33,535 bases of DNA from an uncultured Pirellulaceae bacterium (GCA_905480235.1 CAJQPP010000023.1:1-33535), one strand, 5' to 3'; counted from the first letter of the stretch, positions 18,334 through 27,360 are shown. Numbers and translations: made by a program. The notes: generated from the letters alone by a model not told the origin.

Positions 18334-20196
18334 TTACTGAATGCCCTGACGCTCTTTGGCCTTCTGAAACAATTGTTCCAGAATCCGAGCCTCCTCCTGT
18401 TGGTTAAGTTCGGGTTGGTTCAGGTTAGCGATCGCTTGTCGCTTTTCAATCTCGTTTGCCTCACGTCCAAATTTTTCAATGACTTGGTTCAATTGATCCG
18501 AGAGATCAATCTCCGCAGCCAATGCCGTTTTTGCTTGCGACTCTTCATCCAGGCGATCCAGCATGTGCTTGAGACCGGGATCTTCGAGTTGCAGCATCAG
18601 CGAATCAAACGTAATCAATTCGCCTTCATGAAAACACTGGCAAATGAGCATGTAGATGTCGCGGCAGGGCCCTTCTACGAACTGATGAGGCGAAATGTTC
18701 TCGATCGCCTGATCAATCAGTTCACCGCTGCGCAGCAGGATTTGCAACAGCTCGCTTTCCAGTGATATCAATGTCTTGGTAGCTTCTCGCTTAGCGGCCG
18801 GTTTTCCACCCGCATCATCGCTTTTATAGGACTTTTGTGTCTTCCTCAGCTCAGTGACGCGTCCCCGAAGTGTGTCCAAATCGATTTGGAATCTCTGGGA
18901 TAAACGAGTCAGAATTTGTTGAGTTCTTAAACGACTCTCCGAGCTGGTGCCCAGTTGGTCAGGACTGCTGGCAATCGTTCGTAAGATGCTATCGAGTGCT
19001 CGGTTGGCTTGGTGGGTATCGCGAATTAAATCAATGCCTTGAGTTTCGATGATGACTTTATGGTCGAGAGCATCGCTGGCTTCGTCGATCAATTTTCGGA
19101 ATGTGCTGGCACCCTGTTGCTGGACAAAATCACAAGGGTCTTGGCCGTCCGGCAGCGTGAGGATACGTAGGTCTACATCAGCCTGAATGAAATGTTCGAG
19201 GATGTCATTGGTGCGACGTTGTCCGGCTTCGTCGCCATCTAAAACTAGCGTAATGCGATCAGCAAACCGTTTGATGACTTGAATATGTCGCTGATTTAGT
19301 GAGGTTCCACAGACGGCAGCCGTGTTTTCAATTCCGGCAATCCATGATCCGATCACATCGGTATAGCCTTCGACGATGATCAGGTGTCTTTGAGAACTGA
19401 GGATCTTACGAGCGACGTTTAGGCCAAAAAGATTGTCGCTTTTGGAATAGAGCTTGGTTTCGGGCGAGTTGATGTATTTGGCAGGGGCTCGGCCCGAATC
19501 TGTTTCTTCTCGTTCAGCGATTTCGGGCAGGATGCGACCGCCGAATGCGATTGAGCGGTCTTGGGTATCGGCAATGGGAAACATCAGTCGGCCGCGAAAG
19601 CGTTCGTACCAACCGTTGGTACGGTCACTTTTTTGTATGAGGCCACAAGATTGAAGCACTTCGGGAGAAAATCCAGAAGTGCGTGATCTGTCGAGCAACC
19701 ATGACCATTGGTTGGGTGAGAACCCAATTTGGAATTGAGAAATCGCTGCCTCGTTGATGCCTCGTGCGGCGAGATAGAGTCGGGCCGGTTCAGCCGCCGA
19801 ATCATTTAACAGGCACTGGTGGTATTGCTGAGAAGCCCACTGAACAGCCCGGAATAAGGTCGGTTTGTCATTAGGATTTCCAGCGATAGTTTTGGGTAAT
19901 CGATGGGTACTGAGCTCGATGCCGGCTCGTTCGGCAAGGAGTTCCAAGGCTTGGCGGAATTCTACGTTTTCACGTTTCATGATGAAACTAAAGACATCAC
20001 CGCCGACATCACAGACCCAGCATTTCCATGATTGCCGATTCGGATTGACCTGCAAACTGGGTTTCGTGTCCTGATGCCAGGGACATAGCGCCGAGTACAT
20101 GTTGCCATGTCTACGAAGCTGTAAGTAAGTACCGACCAAATCGACAATGTCGGTGGCTTGCTTGACGCGGTCTTTATCGTCGAACGCGAAGGACAC
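18334..20196 (-). CDS. dnaG: DNA primase DnaG
   Basis: DnaG makes the RNA primers for chromosome replication. I prefer GTG 20196 as start, because GGAG lies 7 nt before it; a start at 20235 would add 13 residues. The 620-aa product has the N-terminal zinc motif with Cys38, His41, Cys59 and Cys62. The RNA polymerase domain and TOPRIM fold follow, with EGYTDV (Glu276) and DGDEAG (Asp320, Asp322) as metal-binding residues. A helical C-terminal part should bind the DnaB helicase. A strong promoter lies upstream (20315-20343). Placement directly before rpoD matches the dnaG-rpoD operon; rpsU, present in Enterobacteria, is not next to it. Confidence 0.97.
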   Translation of the reverse strand: MSFAFDDKDRVKQATDIVDLVGTYLQLRRHGNMYSALCPWHQDTKPSLQVNPNRQSWKCWVCDVGGDVFSFIMKRENVEFRQALELLAERAGIELSTHRLPKTIAGNPNDKPTLFRAVQWASQQYHQCLLNDSAAEPARLYLAARGINEAAISQFQIGFSPNQWSWLLDRSRTSGFSPEVLQSCGLIQKSDRTNGWYERFRGRLMFPIADTQDRSIAFGGRILPEIAEREETDSGRAPAKYINSPETKLYSKSDNLFGLNVARKILSSQRHLIIVEGYTDVIGSWIAGIENTAAVCGTSLNQRHIQVIKRFADRITLVLDGDEAGQRRTNDILEHFIQADVDLRILTLPDGQDPCDFVQQQGASTFRKLIDEASDALDHKVIIETQGIDLIRDTHQANRALDSILRTIASSPDQLGTSSESRLRTQQILTRLSQRFQIDLDTLRGRVTELRKTQKSYKSDDAGGKPAAKREATKTLISLESELLQILLRSGELIDQAIENISPHQFVEGPCRDIYMLICQCFHEGELITFDSLMLQLEDPGLKHMLDRLDEESQAKTALAAEIDLSDQLNQVIEKFGREANEIEKRQAIANLNQPELNQQEEARILEQLFQKAKERQGIQ

Positions 20197-20251
20197 GTGC
20201 GAACTCCAGAAATGCGGGACGGTTTTACGGGTCACGCGAGCACGCTGTCCT

Positions 20252-20274
20252 GAGCACTATCGGTTTCAGTGCTC
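20252..20274 (-). promoter_or_regulatory. Hairpin in the dnaG 5' leader
   Basis: GAGCAC (20252-20257) and GTGCTC (20269-20274) form a 6-bp stem in the 5' leader of dnaG, between the promoter and the GTG start. It may influence dnaG translation; no known riboswitch matches it. Confidence 0.35.
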
Positions 20275-20314
20275 GTGTAAGACTCGGCGCCGCTTCCTTG
20301 CGACCAATAACGTC

Positions 20315-20343
20315 AGTATTCGTTGGCGTGTTGGGTCAGTCAA
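20315..20343 (-). promoter_or_regulatory. Sigma-70-type promoter of dnaG-rpoD
   Basis: The minus strand shows TTGACT (20343-20338), a 17-nt spacer and AATACT (20320-20315), close to the consensus TTGACA/TATAAT. Transcription would start near 20308, giving a leader of roughly 110 nt before the dnaG start codon. Confidence 0.65.
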
Positions 20344-20531
20344 CAAAATTCTAACGGCATCTTCCTTGATGCAGCCCGGCATTCTATTTCAGCCAATCCT
20401 ATTTGACCAACAGCAACCCGCATCATTTACTGAGACCGATTCTAGCATTGCCAGCAGGCTACGCCAGCACGCCTTAGCAACGGTTAAAACCTCAAAACCA
20501 GCAAATCGACGGGTTCTGGCATTCGCGTTGA

Positions 20532-21686
20532 TTAGTCGCCGTCATCAGAGTTTTTTATTTCCGCGTCTTTTTCTGCCGGTTCAAGGGCTGCTTCCGCGTG
20601 TTCAAATTCCGGCCATTCTTCACCCATTTCTTCCAGCAAACTTTGCAGGGCGGCGTCCAGGGCAGGGCCGCGTACATCCTTGAAACGAATTCTACCTTCG
20701 CCATCGAGCACGTAGATGGTGGGCCAGCCAGTAACACCCCAAGTTTCTGAAATGGGGATATCGGGCCCTTCATTTTGAAAACTCCGCCACGTTACTGTCC
20801 CATCACTAACCAGTTTCTGAGGCGTTTCGATCGTGTCATCACTATTCACGCCAATAATTGCGAAAGGTTTTCCGGCGAGGTTTTTAACGAGCGACCGCTC
20901 GTGGGGGTACATAGCCCGACAGGGTGGTCACCAATCACCCCAGAAATCCAGCACCACGACTTTCCCACGGTAATCACTCAGTTGAAATTCTTCTTCGTCG
21001 ATATCCGGCCCGACAATATCAGGCGCGATTTTGCCAATCCGAAACTGCATGGTTAACAACATGGGACCAATTAAGTCACCCAAGGTATTGTCGCGATAGA
21101 TAACCGCCGAGTGCGATTCTTGCAGAGCCAGCAGAGCTTGTTCTTGAGTTGCAAGATTCGGTTCGAAGTTTTTGGTTTTGAAAAATCGGGCAATGGCCTG
21201 TGTTTGAGAGTCCGGGTTATCCACGATGACTTTCAATAAGGACTCCAGTTCAGTGCCGTCATTTATTGAATCGCCAATACCCGGTTCCGCAAAATATTTT
21301 TCGGTGAGCAACGCGGCGGCTCGTCGGCTTTTGCGATTGTTCTCGTTGTGCGTAATGACCCATCGCAGTATTTCCACAGCGGTGGCCGCATCGGAGGTTT
21401 CGTTTGCCAATTCAAAAAGTGCTTTGGTGGTGCTGGAACGTGCTTTTCGTTTGGTTTTATTGTCGCTGTCGGGATTTTCCCAAACGGCATCGAAATCATG
21501 CAGCAGTTTTGCCATACGGGACTCCACCGATTCCAAAGGTTCTGCTTCCTGAGGAGCGGCTTCCGGTTTGCCGTCGGCCTTTGGTTGAGCCTCTTGTGCG
21601 CCGAGTTGTGGGGTAGTCACCAATAGCGGAAACGCAAAAGCGATCGCAAGGATTCCCACGCTTGTCTGGCGAATTGCAATATTCAT
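20532..21686 (-). CDS. Thioredoxin-like (TlpA-type) protein with in-frame TGA, likely selenoprotein
   Basis: Read through one TGA, the frame gives a 384-aa exported thiol-redox protein. It has a signal peptide (MNIAIRQTSVGILAIAFAF), a charged linker, a helical domain of about 130 aa (residues 60-200), and a TlpA/AhpC-TSA thioredoxin fold from about 225. The active site reads RGKVVVLDFWGDW-[TGA]-PPCRAMYP: the TGA (codon 253, bases 20930-20928) replaces the first Cys of CPPC, leaving Cys256. Downstream coding is intact, including VTGWPTIYVLDGEG with the cis-Pro. A hairpin with GGUC loop follows at SECIS distance. The simplest reading is UPPC, with selenocysteine. Alternatives are a sequencing error, a mutant Cys codon, or two separate cistrons (253 codons ending at the TGA, and one from ATG 20912). 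It starts 24 nt after the ABC permease stop, in the same operon. Confidence 0.7.
20887..20930 (-). promoter_or_regulatory. Candidate bacterial SECIS element with its UGA codon
   Basis: On the minus strand the TGA (20930-20928) is followed after 25 nt by ACGAGC-GGTC-GCTCGT (20902-20887), a perfect 6-bp stem. The loop GGUC starts 31 nt after the UGA, inside the 16-37 nt window used for bacterial SECIS elements. The E. coli fdhF SECIS has the same GGUC in its apical loop. SelB binding is inferred, not shown. Confidence 0.6.
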
Positions 21687-21710
21687 TAGGTTCTCGGGCT
21701 ACAGGGGGAA

Positions 21711-23660
21711 TTAAGATCCAATGTGCGTAACCGCTTCGAGAATTATACTCTCTCGGTCTCGCAACAGCCCGGCCTGACGAGCAACGATAAAGCGATACAC
21801 CACCAATGTAACGATTAGCAACGCGAGTGAAAGCAATAAATCGATGGGTACGTAAGTCGAGCCAATGAAGCGATTGACCAGTAAATCGATCCCCGGAGGG
21901 ATTAACGTGGGCAACAGGCAGATCGGTAATAAGAGAGTCAGCAGAATGTGTATCGTGGCAACGCTCAGATTGATATTCGTCGGCCTCATCGTACCGGAGG
22001 AGATCGCCAAGGGAGCTTTGATTGACATCAGGTTACCCATCAGGCAAGTGATCAAAAAAATGGTGCCCAATTGCACCAGTGTCGCGAGAAAGTTATCAAT
22101 CGGCATGGGAATAAAACACTGCATCAAACCCAAACCAATGGCACCAATCGCAAATGCGAAGGGAGCATACGCGGCGTTTTTTCCAATTAAAATATCGACT
22201 CTTTTGACCGGAGATAACAATAAGCAGCGGAATCCTTGTCGGTCGTAACCAAACTGATTGTTCGTCAGATTCATAATGCCGAGCATCGTAAAAGAGATTG
22301 CGCCCAAGCCTCCAAAAACTCGCAAACTTACGGGGATGTTCTCCGCGTTGCGGAATGCAAAGCTTCCTCCAATCAATAAAATTACTAAAAGGGGAGACAG
22401 TAAAACCATTTTCGCTTCGGGGGCCCGCAATAGGCTGATGAGAGTCATTCCTGTGACGGCGGATTGTTGTTCGTTTAGCAGGGGGAATTTTTTTTCACTT
22501 AAACGATTAATCCAAGTTGGTCGGGAACTACCTGGCGTCTGTTTGGCTTTGGTTGAGTTGTCATTGAACGCGACTTCGCCTCGATACAATCGCAAGGTGC
22601 TTTTGTAGGCGCGGCGGAGGCTAAAGAAACTGATACCCAGCATCCCTACGAAACATAGCGAGGGTATCAAAACGGTATGGATACCCTGCCCAACCACCAT
22701 GTATTCAATGCCAATAGCTAACCAACCAAACGGAATGATGCAGCAGGCAAGTCGCACATACTCGGCCAGTTGGATGATTTGCGAATTGAGCCGTTGCTGT
22801 CGAGGATCTGTGGGCGATGCAGAATCTAAATCAAGCTCGGTTGCTGTTAGATTTACTGGCAAACGATCTGTCAGTCGTGTCAGTTCCTCGAGTCTTCTAT
22901 CTAATTCATCACTGGGGGGCTTTCCGTTCGAAAACTGGTTAAGCCACTTATCAAATTCTTCTTGGCTTGCCCGGAGTTCCTCAAGAACGGGGCTTGAATC
23001 GGTTTCTGCTAATTCCTCGAGGTTGGTCGATGTTGAAGACTGGTAGGCCATGTTGATCATGTTGGGGATTTGCACCACGATCACAAACATGATGGTTGCA
23101 AACGAAAGGATGGCTCTCCGCCTACGCTTATTCAGCATCAATGCACCGAGCCAGCCCCGAAATTGGTAGGTCAGCGCCATGATCATCAGGAAGAATGCAA
23201 ATAGCAGTAAGAAAATGGGAGCCATTCGCATTCCAAACATGGCCACCATACGCCCAGCAAATCCCAGAAGTGCTGGGAAAATCAAGACTGTCGAGAAACT
23301 GAGAAAGGAACTTAGAAAATTATTGATAAAGGCGTTGGTTGGTGAGATCGGTAGATGCAGAAATTTATCCAGCGTAAGTGGTTCTTTTTGCTGCAGATCC
23401 GTAAGTACTCCTATTGCCCATGCAGTGAAATAAACCATAGACAGACCTGCCCAAATCAACAGGTAGATGCTGAGCGGTGCTTTCTCCAGTATGGGTAATG
23501 GCATTGCAAATCCAGAGACGCCCATAGTGATGGCCGCAAGAAATCCGACCACCACTAGGAAAATCGAGAGGATTTGATGACCGCGTCCGATCTTTCGGAA
23601 CTGGTTAGCGATGATTCGCCAACGCAACCAAGTTATTGTTCTAAGGTGCGTCAGGTTCAC
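21711..23660 (-). CDS. ABC-2 type transporter permease
   Basis: The 649-aa membrane protein begins at GTG 23660, which overlaps the stop of the ATPase gene (GTGA overlap), so the two are translationally coupled. About a dozen hydrophobic segments are visible (for example ILSIFLVVVGFLAAITMGVS near the N-terminus and LLLSLALLIVTLVVYRFIVA near the C-terminus). A hydrophilic, coiled-coil-prone insert of about 80 residues sits near the first third (TNLEELAETDSSPVLEELRA onward). The layout suits a large ABC-2-type permease with its own ATPase. The substrate is unknown. The downstream redox gene begins 24 nt after its stop. Confidence 0.85.
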   Translation of the reverse strand: MNLTHLRTITWLRWRIIANQFRKIGRGHQILSIFLVVVGFLAAITMGVSGFAMPLPILEKAPLSIYLLIWAGLSMVYFTAWAIGVLTDLQQKEPLTLDKFLHLPISPTNAFINNFLSSFLSFSTVLIFPALLGFAGRMVAMFGMRMAPIFLLLFAFFLMIMALTYQFRGWLGALMLNKRRRRAILSFATIMFVIVVQIPNMINMAYQSSTSTNLEELAETDSSPVLEELRASQEEFDKWLNQFSNGKPPSDELDRRLEELTRLTDRLPVNLTATELDLDSASPTDPRQQRLNSQIIQLAEYVRLACCIIPFGWLAIGIEYMVVGQGIHTVLIPSLCFVGMLGISFFSLRRAYKSTLRLYRGEVAFNDNSTKAKQTPGSSRPTWINRLSEKKFPLLNEQQSAVTGMTLISLLRAPEAKMVLLSPLLVILLIGGSFAFRNAENIPVSLRVFGGLGAISFTMLGIMNLTNNQFGYDRQGFRCLLLSPVKRVDILIGKNAAYAPFAFAIGAIGLGLMQCFIPMPIDNFLATLVQLGTIFLITCLMGNLMSIKAPLAISSGTMRPTNINLSVATIHILLTLLLPICLLPTLIPPGIDLLVNRFIGSTYVPIDLLLSLALLIVTLVVYRFIVARQAGLLRDRESIILEAVTHIGS

Positions 23661-24484
23661 GGTTGGGAGCTCTCCAACCCCGGTTGCGAATCGTCATTCG
23701 CGTCTTCCGGCGAAGATTTCTTGTGATCCAGCCAGCTCAGTGTCTCAACGGCGCCCTCGCGTTTACCCACGATTTCGAGAAAGCAGGATTCCAGGGATTG
23801 ATTGTTTTGTTTGAGAATCTCAAGCGACGTTTGTTGGACCAGTTTCCCTGCAGAAATAATTCCCACGTGAGTGCACAGCCGCTCGACAACTTCCATGACG
23901 TGGGAAGTTAGAAATACGGTTGAGCCTCGGGATACAAATTCCGCCAACGTATTTCGAATCACTTTGGAAGCGACGGCATCAACGCCTTCGAAAGGTTCGT
24001 CCAAAAATAGCAGGTCCGGGTTCGGTAACATGGCAGCGGCGAGAGCCAGTTTCTTTTTCATACCATGCGAATATTCCAGGGTAAGTTTTTTATGCTCGTT
24101 TTCCAATTGCATCAGAGCCAGTAATTCGTCACTGCGTTGTTGGATGACGGTTTTCTCGAGCAGAAACATTCGCCCCACGAAAGTGAGGTATTCTCGGGCT
24201 GTCAGGTTATCAAAAAGGGAAAGGTTTTCCGGCACCACACCGATTCTCCGTTTTATTTCAATCGCTTGATCGGTGTCAAACGGATTGAGGCCGAGAATTC
24301 CAACCGCTCCCGAGGTCGGAGCGAGCAAGCCGGTTAGCATCTTTATCGTCGTGGATTTGCCAGCTCCGTTGGGTCCCAAAAACCCGTAAAAGGTCCCAGT
24401 GTTTACCTGCAGGTCGACATGATCCACAGCCGTTTGGTCGCCGAATTGTCGGGTTAGGCCATGGGTTTCGATTGCGATAGTCAT
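23657..24484 (-). CDS. ABC transporter ATP-binding protein
   Basis: The 275-aa ATPase powers the adjoining permease. Walker A is GPNGAGKST at residues 37-45. Walker B with the catalytic glutamate is LLFLDEP (Asp162, Glu163), and the H-loop appears in FLTSHVMEV. The signature motif is divergent: YSHGMKKKL takes the place of LSGGQ, as is common in ABC-2 type exporters. The C-terminal tail (about 35 aa, rich in S, P and D) has no known domain. It is the first gene of a three-gene operon with the permease and the TlpA-like protein. Confidence 0.93.
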   Translation of the reverse strand: MTIAIETHGLTRQFGDQTAVDHVDLQVNTGTFYGFLGPNGAGKSTTIKMLTGLLAPTSGAVGILGLNPFDTDQAIEIKRRIGVVPENLSLFDNLTAREYLTFVGRMFLLEKTVIQQRSDELLALMQLENEHKKLTLEYSHGMKKKLALAAAMLPNPDLLFLDEPFEGVDAVASKVIRNTLAEFVSRGSTVFLTSHVMEVVERLCTHVGIISAGKLVQQTSLEILKQNNQSLESCFLEIVGKREGAVETLSWLDHKKSSPEDANDDSQPGLESSQP

Positions 24485-24721
24485 GTTGCAGTGCTTGTCT
24501 TAGGTTTGCCGCTGGCGAACTTTATTAGCGGCGGGTGTTTGGTTGAAAAGTGTCAATGATTAGGCGGTCCGCTCCGAGGCGGCGCCTCAGGTATCTAACA
24601 TGATTCCGATCCGGTCGTTTGGTGGTCGGTGCTCAATGAGTTGCTGGACTCAACGCCGAATTACCGCACTGGTGGAGGTGCCATGGTTCCATGAGCGGAA
24701 GCGGTGATTTGAGTTAGTGGG
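24485..24721 (-). other. Intergenic region between nfo and the ABC operon
   Basis: This 237-nt gap has no supported gene. A compact palindrome, GAGGCG-G-CGCCTC, lies near 24572-24584, with no T-run on either strand. It may end the nfo transcript or bind a regulator; the operon promoter should be downstream of it. Confidence 0.35.
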
Positions 24722-25582
24722 TTACGGAGTTGACGCGAGACCACGCAGGGTTTTCAGATTGATCACATCCGCGTCGTTGCCTTCGTCATCGGTCTTGGGG
24801 GTTTCTAAGTACATGGGTATGTCGCGAAATCTTGAGTCTTGCAGCAAGTTCCGGAATGGTTCTAATCCCATTTCACCCTCCCCAATGTGTTCGTGGCGAT
24901 CACGTCTAGAGCCAAATGGTTTTTTACTGTCGTTGATATGAAAGGCCTTAATCCTCTGCAATCCCACGGTCGCATCCAGTTTCTCGATCGTGTTTTGGTA
25001 ACCGTCGAAATTACCCAGTTCATAACCTGCGGCAAAAGCGTGGCATGTATCGATACAGACACCGACTCGGTTTGGTTCGTTTAATCCATGGATCATTTGC
25101 TCGAGTTGTTCAAATTGCCAACCCAAATTGGTGCCTTGACCGGCCGTGTTTTCTAGCAATATTTGGGTTTCTAGGTCAGGTAATTGAGCATGGATTTGGT
25201 TGATCGATTGGCGGATAGCGTTGATACCAGTGGATTCGTCACTCGTGGTGAATGACCCCGGATGAACGACGACGTAAGGGATGCCCAGTTGGCAAGCGCG
25301 TTGCAATTCAATCGCCATGGCATCCATGCTTTTTTTTCTTAGCTCGTCTTTGGGGCTTGCCATGTTTATTAAATAGGAGGCGTGCGAGATCGGATGGTTG
25401 ATTTGTAAATCGGACGACGCGGATTTGAAGATCGTTGCCTGATCATCGGTGATCGGTTTGCCGCGCCACTGGGAATTGTTTTTGGTGAAGATCTGAACGC
25501 AATCACAGCCTGCTTTCGCTGCGGCTTCCACGGCTTTGTGGTAGCCTCCTGCGATGGACATGTGAGCACCAAGAATTGCCAT
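24722..25582 (-). CDS. nfo: Endonuclease IV (Nfo), AP endonuclease
   Basis: This enzyme cuts DNA 5' of abasic sites in base-excision repair and uses three zinc ions. The 286-aa product has the family length, and all conserved zinc-ligand motifs are visible in order: SHASYLIN, VVHPGS, LLENTAGQG, CIDTCHAFAAGY, FHINDSK, RDRHEHIGEG and YLETPK. The start MAILGAHMSIAGGYH is the usual N-terminus. It lies 45 nt after the GYF/zinc-ribbon gene, but a terminator-like hairpin lies between, so separate transcription is likely. No SOS box was recognised. Confidence 0.97.
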   Translation of the reverse strand: MAILGAHMSIAGGYHKAVEAAAKAGCDCVQIFTKNNSQWRGKPITDDQATIFKSASSDLQINHPISHASYLINMASPKDELRKKSMDAMAIELQRACQLGIPYVVVHPGSFTTSDESTGINAIRQSINQIHAQLPDLETQILLENTAGQGTNLGWQFEQLEQMIHGLNEPNRVGVCIDTCHAFAAGYELGNFDGYQNTIEKLDATVGLQRIKAFHINDSKKPFGSRRDRHEHIGEGEMGLEPFRNLLQDSRFRDIPMYLETPKTDDEGNDADVINLKTLRGLASTP

Positions 25583-25611
25583 ATTGGTTTGATTCTAAAA
25601 AAATAAAGATG

Positions 25612-25643
25612 AAAAAAGGCCCGACTTTCAGGGAAGATCGGCC
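25612..25643 (-). terminator. Intrinsic terminator overlapping the GYF gene 3' end
   Basis: On the minus strand GGCCGA (25643-25638) pairs with TCGGGCC (25624-25618), with one bulge, followed by TTTTTT (25617-25612). The hairpin begins inside the last codons of the GYF/zinc-ribbon gene. Confidence 0.65.
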
Positions 25644-26332
25644 ACAATGTTTTCCAGTAATTTTAGCGAGCCAAGCACGATACCCCATATTATCATGGTT
25701 CTATTGGTTCTTTTGACATGGCCTTTTTTGATTTTCAGAAGTTCCAAAGATCCCCAGATGACTGCTCCCAAAGAAAACAAAGGGGTGCCTCCGAAAAGCC
25801 CAATCAAGGCACAGAGCAGGATCCAGATTGCATGGTTGTTGCGCCGGGAGGGTATTTGAACGATCTCCGCCGTGTTGGAGCGGTTTTCGAGCGGAAGCGG
25901 GCGGACATTCTTGGGCGTCAAGTGAGCTAGGTCGGGGAACTGGGCTAGAGCACTTTGCCAATGGGTTGCCGTTACCCGCCGAACTAGGCATTGGGAGGAG
26001 ACTCGACCTTGCGTTGTCCATTCTCTTAACGTGGCTTGGTCTACCGGTCCGTAAACGGAATTATCGGTCGTCTTAAGTAACCAGGTGTTTCCCGTCGCAG
26101 GGTCATCTTGTTTGTTCGTTATCGAAGCGTTCGGTAAGTATGCCGTTTCCCGATCATATCCTTGTTGTTTCTCAGTTTCCTGTGTGATTTCTGGTTCGCT
26201 CGATTTCCGCCTCCGATTCCCGGGGCAAGCTTGGATCATACCGCATTTGGGGCATCGAACTTTTTTCTCGACGTCTTTATCATCAACACGCAATTCCGTT
26301 CGGCATTCACGACAAGTAAATTCGAGAGACAT
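25628..26332 (-). CDS. Zinc-ribbon, GYF-domain and two-helix membrane protein
   Basis: The 234-aa protein is composed of three parts. An N-terminal zinc ribbon is formed by CRECRTEL and CPKCGM. A GYF_2-type domain follows (WLLKTTDNSVYGPVDQATL, about residues 85-135). Two hydrophobic segments near the C-terminus (WILLCALIGLFGGTPLFSLG and IIWGIVLGSLKLLENIV) resemble DUF4190. I chose ATG 26332 because related planctomycete proteins open directly on the zinc ribbon; an in-frame ATG at 26362 adds 10 residues and neither has a good Shine-Dalgarno. Architectures of this kind are common in planctomycetes. The function is unknown; GYF domains usually bind proline-rich partners. Confidence 0.85.
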   Translation of the reverse strand: MSLEFTCRECRTELRVDDKDVEKKVRCPKCGMIQACPGNRRRKSSEPEITQETEKQQGYDRETAYLPNASITNKQDDPATGNTWLLKTTDNSVYGPVDQATLREWTTQGRVSSQCLVRRVTATHWQSALAQFPDLAHLTPKNVRPLPLENRSNTAEIVQIPSRRNNHAIWILLCALIGLFGGTPLFSLGAVIWGSLELLKIKKGHVKRTNRTMIIWGIVLGSLKLLENIVADLP

Positions 26333-26477
26333 TCGGCTGAGCTTTGCTGGGTCAAGTTTCATCGGTAAATATGGCTAAGTCGAGCTTGATTCATCATCGT
26401 CATTGAGTGAAACTTTGGATGGCAGATTGTGAATAAGTGGCTGGCTGAAAAACGTATCCTAATTTGTTTCAAGTGAC

Positions 26478-27338
26478 ATGTCGAAAATTGAACCTACCGA
26501 TCAAAATTATGCGCCTTGGAAACGGCGGATGTATAAGGTCATTTTTGAGGCTGATACGCCAGCCGGCAAGTTTTTTGACTTGGTCTTATTGTTTTTGATT
26601 CTGCTCAGCGTGCTGCTGATCTGTCTGGAGACGATGCCCGAGTTAAGCCATTATAAGGAGGTGTTCGACATCGCCGAGTGGGGTGTGACGCTGCTGTTTT
26701 CCGTGGAGTATATCTGCCGCATATTATGTGTTCGAAAACCAAGCCGATATATTTGGAGCTTTTTTGGGATAATTGATCTTCTCTCCATATTACCTACCTA
26801 TATTGCCGCACTCGCTGGTGGAACGGGGGCTTCGTTCGCGGTGCTTCGTGCCATTCGACTGCTGCGAGTCTTCAGGGTGTTAAAGTTGGTCTGGTTGGTG
26901 GATGAGGCAAATGACCTGGGTCGATCGGTGTGGGGGGCCCGAGGAAAAATAATTGTTTTTCTCGTGGTTGTTGTGGTCGCTGTCACGATCGCAGGCGCAT
27001 TCATGTACGAGTTGGAAGGGCCTAATGGATTGACGGGTGTCGATCCTCCCACGGTCGAATCGATACCCATGGGCATCTATTGGGCTATCGTGACGATGAC
27101 CACGGTCGGATATGGGGATTTTGTTCCCCAATCAGACGTTGGCAAGGCCTTCTCGGCGTTGTTGATTTTACTCGGTTACAGTCTAATTATCGTTCCCACC
27201 GGATTCGTTTCGGCCGAGTTCATTTCGGGTCGAGCGAATCGCCAGATTACGACACGGGTTTGTGATCACTGTATGACGGAGGGGCATGATCTGGACGCGA
27301 AATACTGTAAGTACTGCGCCGGTGAGTTGCTGAAGTAA
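26478..27338 (+). CDS. Voltage-gated K+ channel with C-terminal zinc ribbon
   Basis: The 286-aa protein has six membrane helices in the Kv arrangement. S4 is recognisable by RAIRLLRVFRVLKLV with Arg every third residue. The pore region ends in the selectivity filter TVGYGD at residues 209-214, the canonical K+ sequence. After S6 comes a short cytoplasmic tail with CDHC and CKYC, a likely four-Cys zinc ribbon. It is not a usual part of bacterial Kv channels, and might serve tetramer assembly or metal or redox sensing. The gene is divergent from the GYF gene and ends 22 nt before the ABC ATPase gene, so they may share a transcript. Confidence 0.92.
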   Translation: MSKIEPTDQNYAPWKRRMYKVIFEADTPAGKFFDLVLLFLILLSVLLICLETMPELSHYKEVFDIAEWGVTLLFSVEYICRILCVRKPSRYIWSFFGIIDLLSILPTYIAALAGGTGASFAVLRAIRLLRVFRVLKLVWLVDEANDLGRSVWGARGKIIVFLVVVVVAVTIAGAFMYELEGPNGLTGVDPPTVESIPMGIYWAIVTMTTVGYGDFVPQSDVGKAFSALLILLGYSLIIVPTGFVSAEFISGRANRQITTRVCDHCMTEGHDLDAKYCKYCAGELLK

Positions 27339-27360
27339 TAAATAGAATTCAAGGGCATGA

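Noticed and set aside
20532..20912. A separate 126-aa gene starting at ATG 20912
   Set aside because: It has no Shine-Dalgarno and starts in the middle of a thioredoxin active site, just after PPCRA. It is in frame with the upstream part, so read-through of the TGA explains both better.
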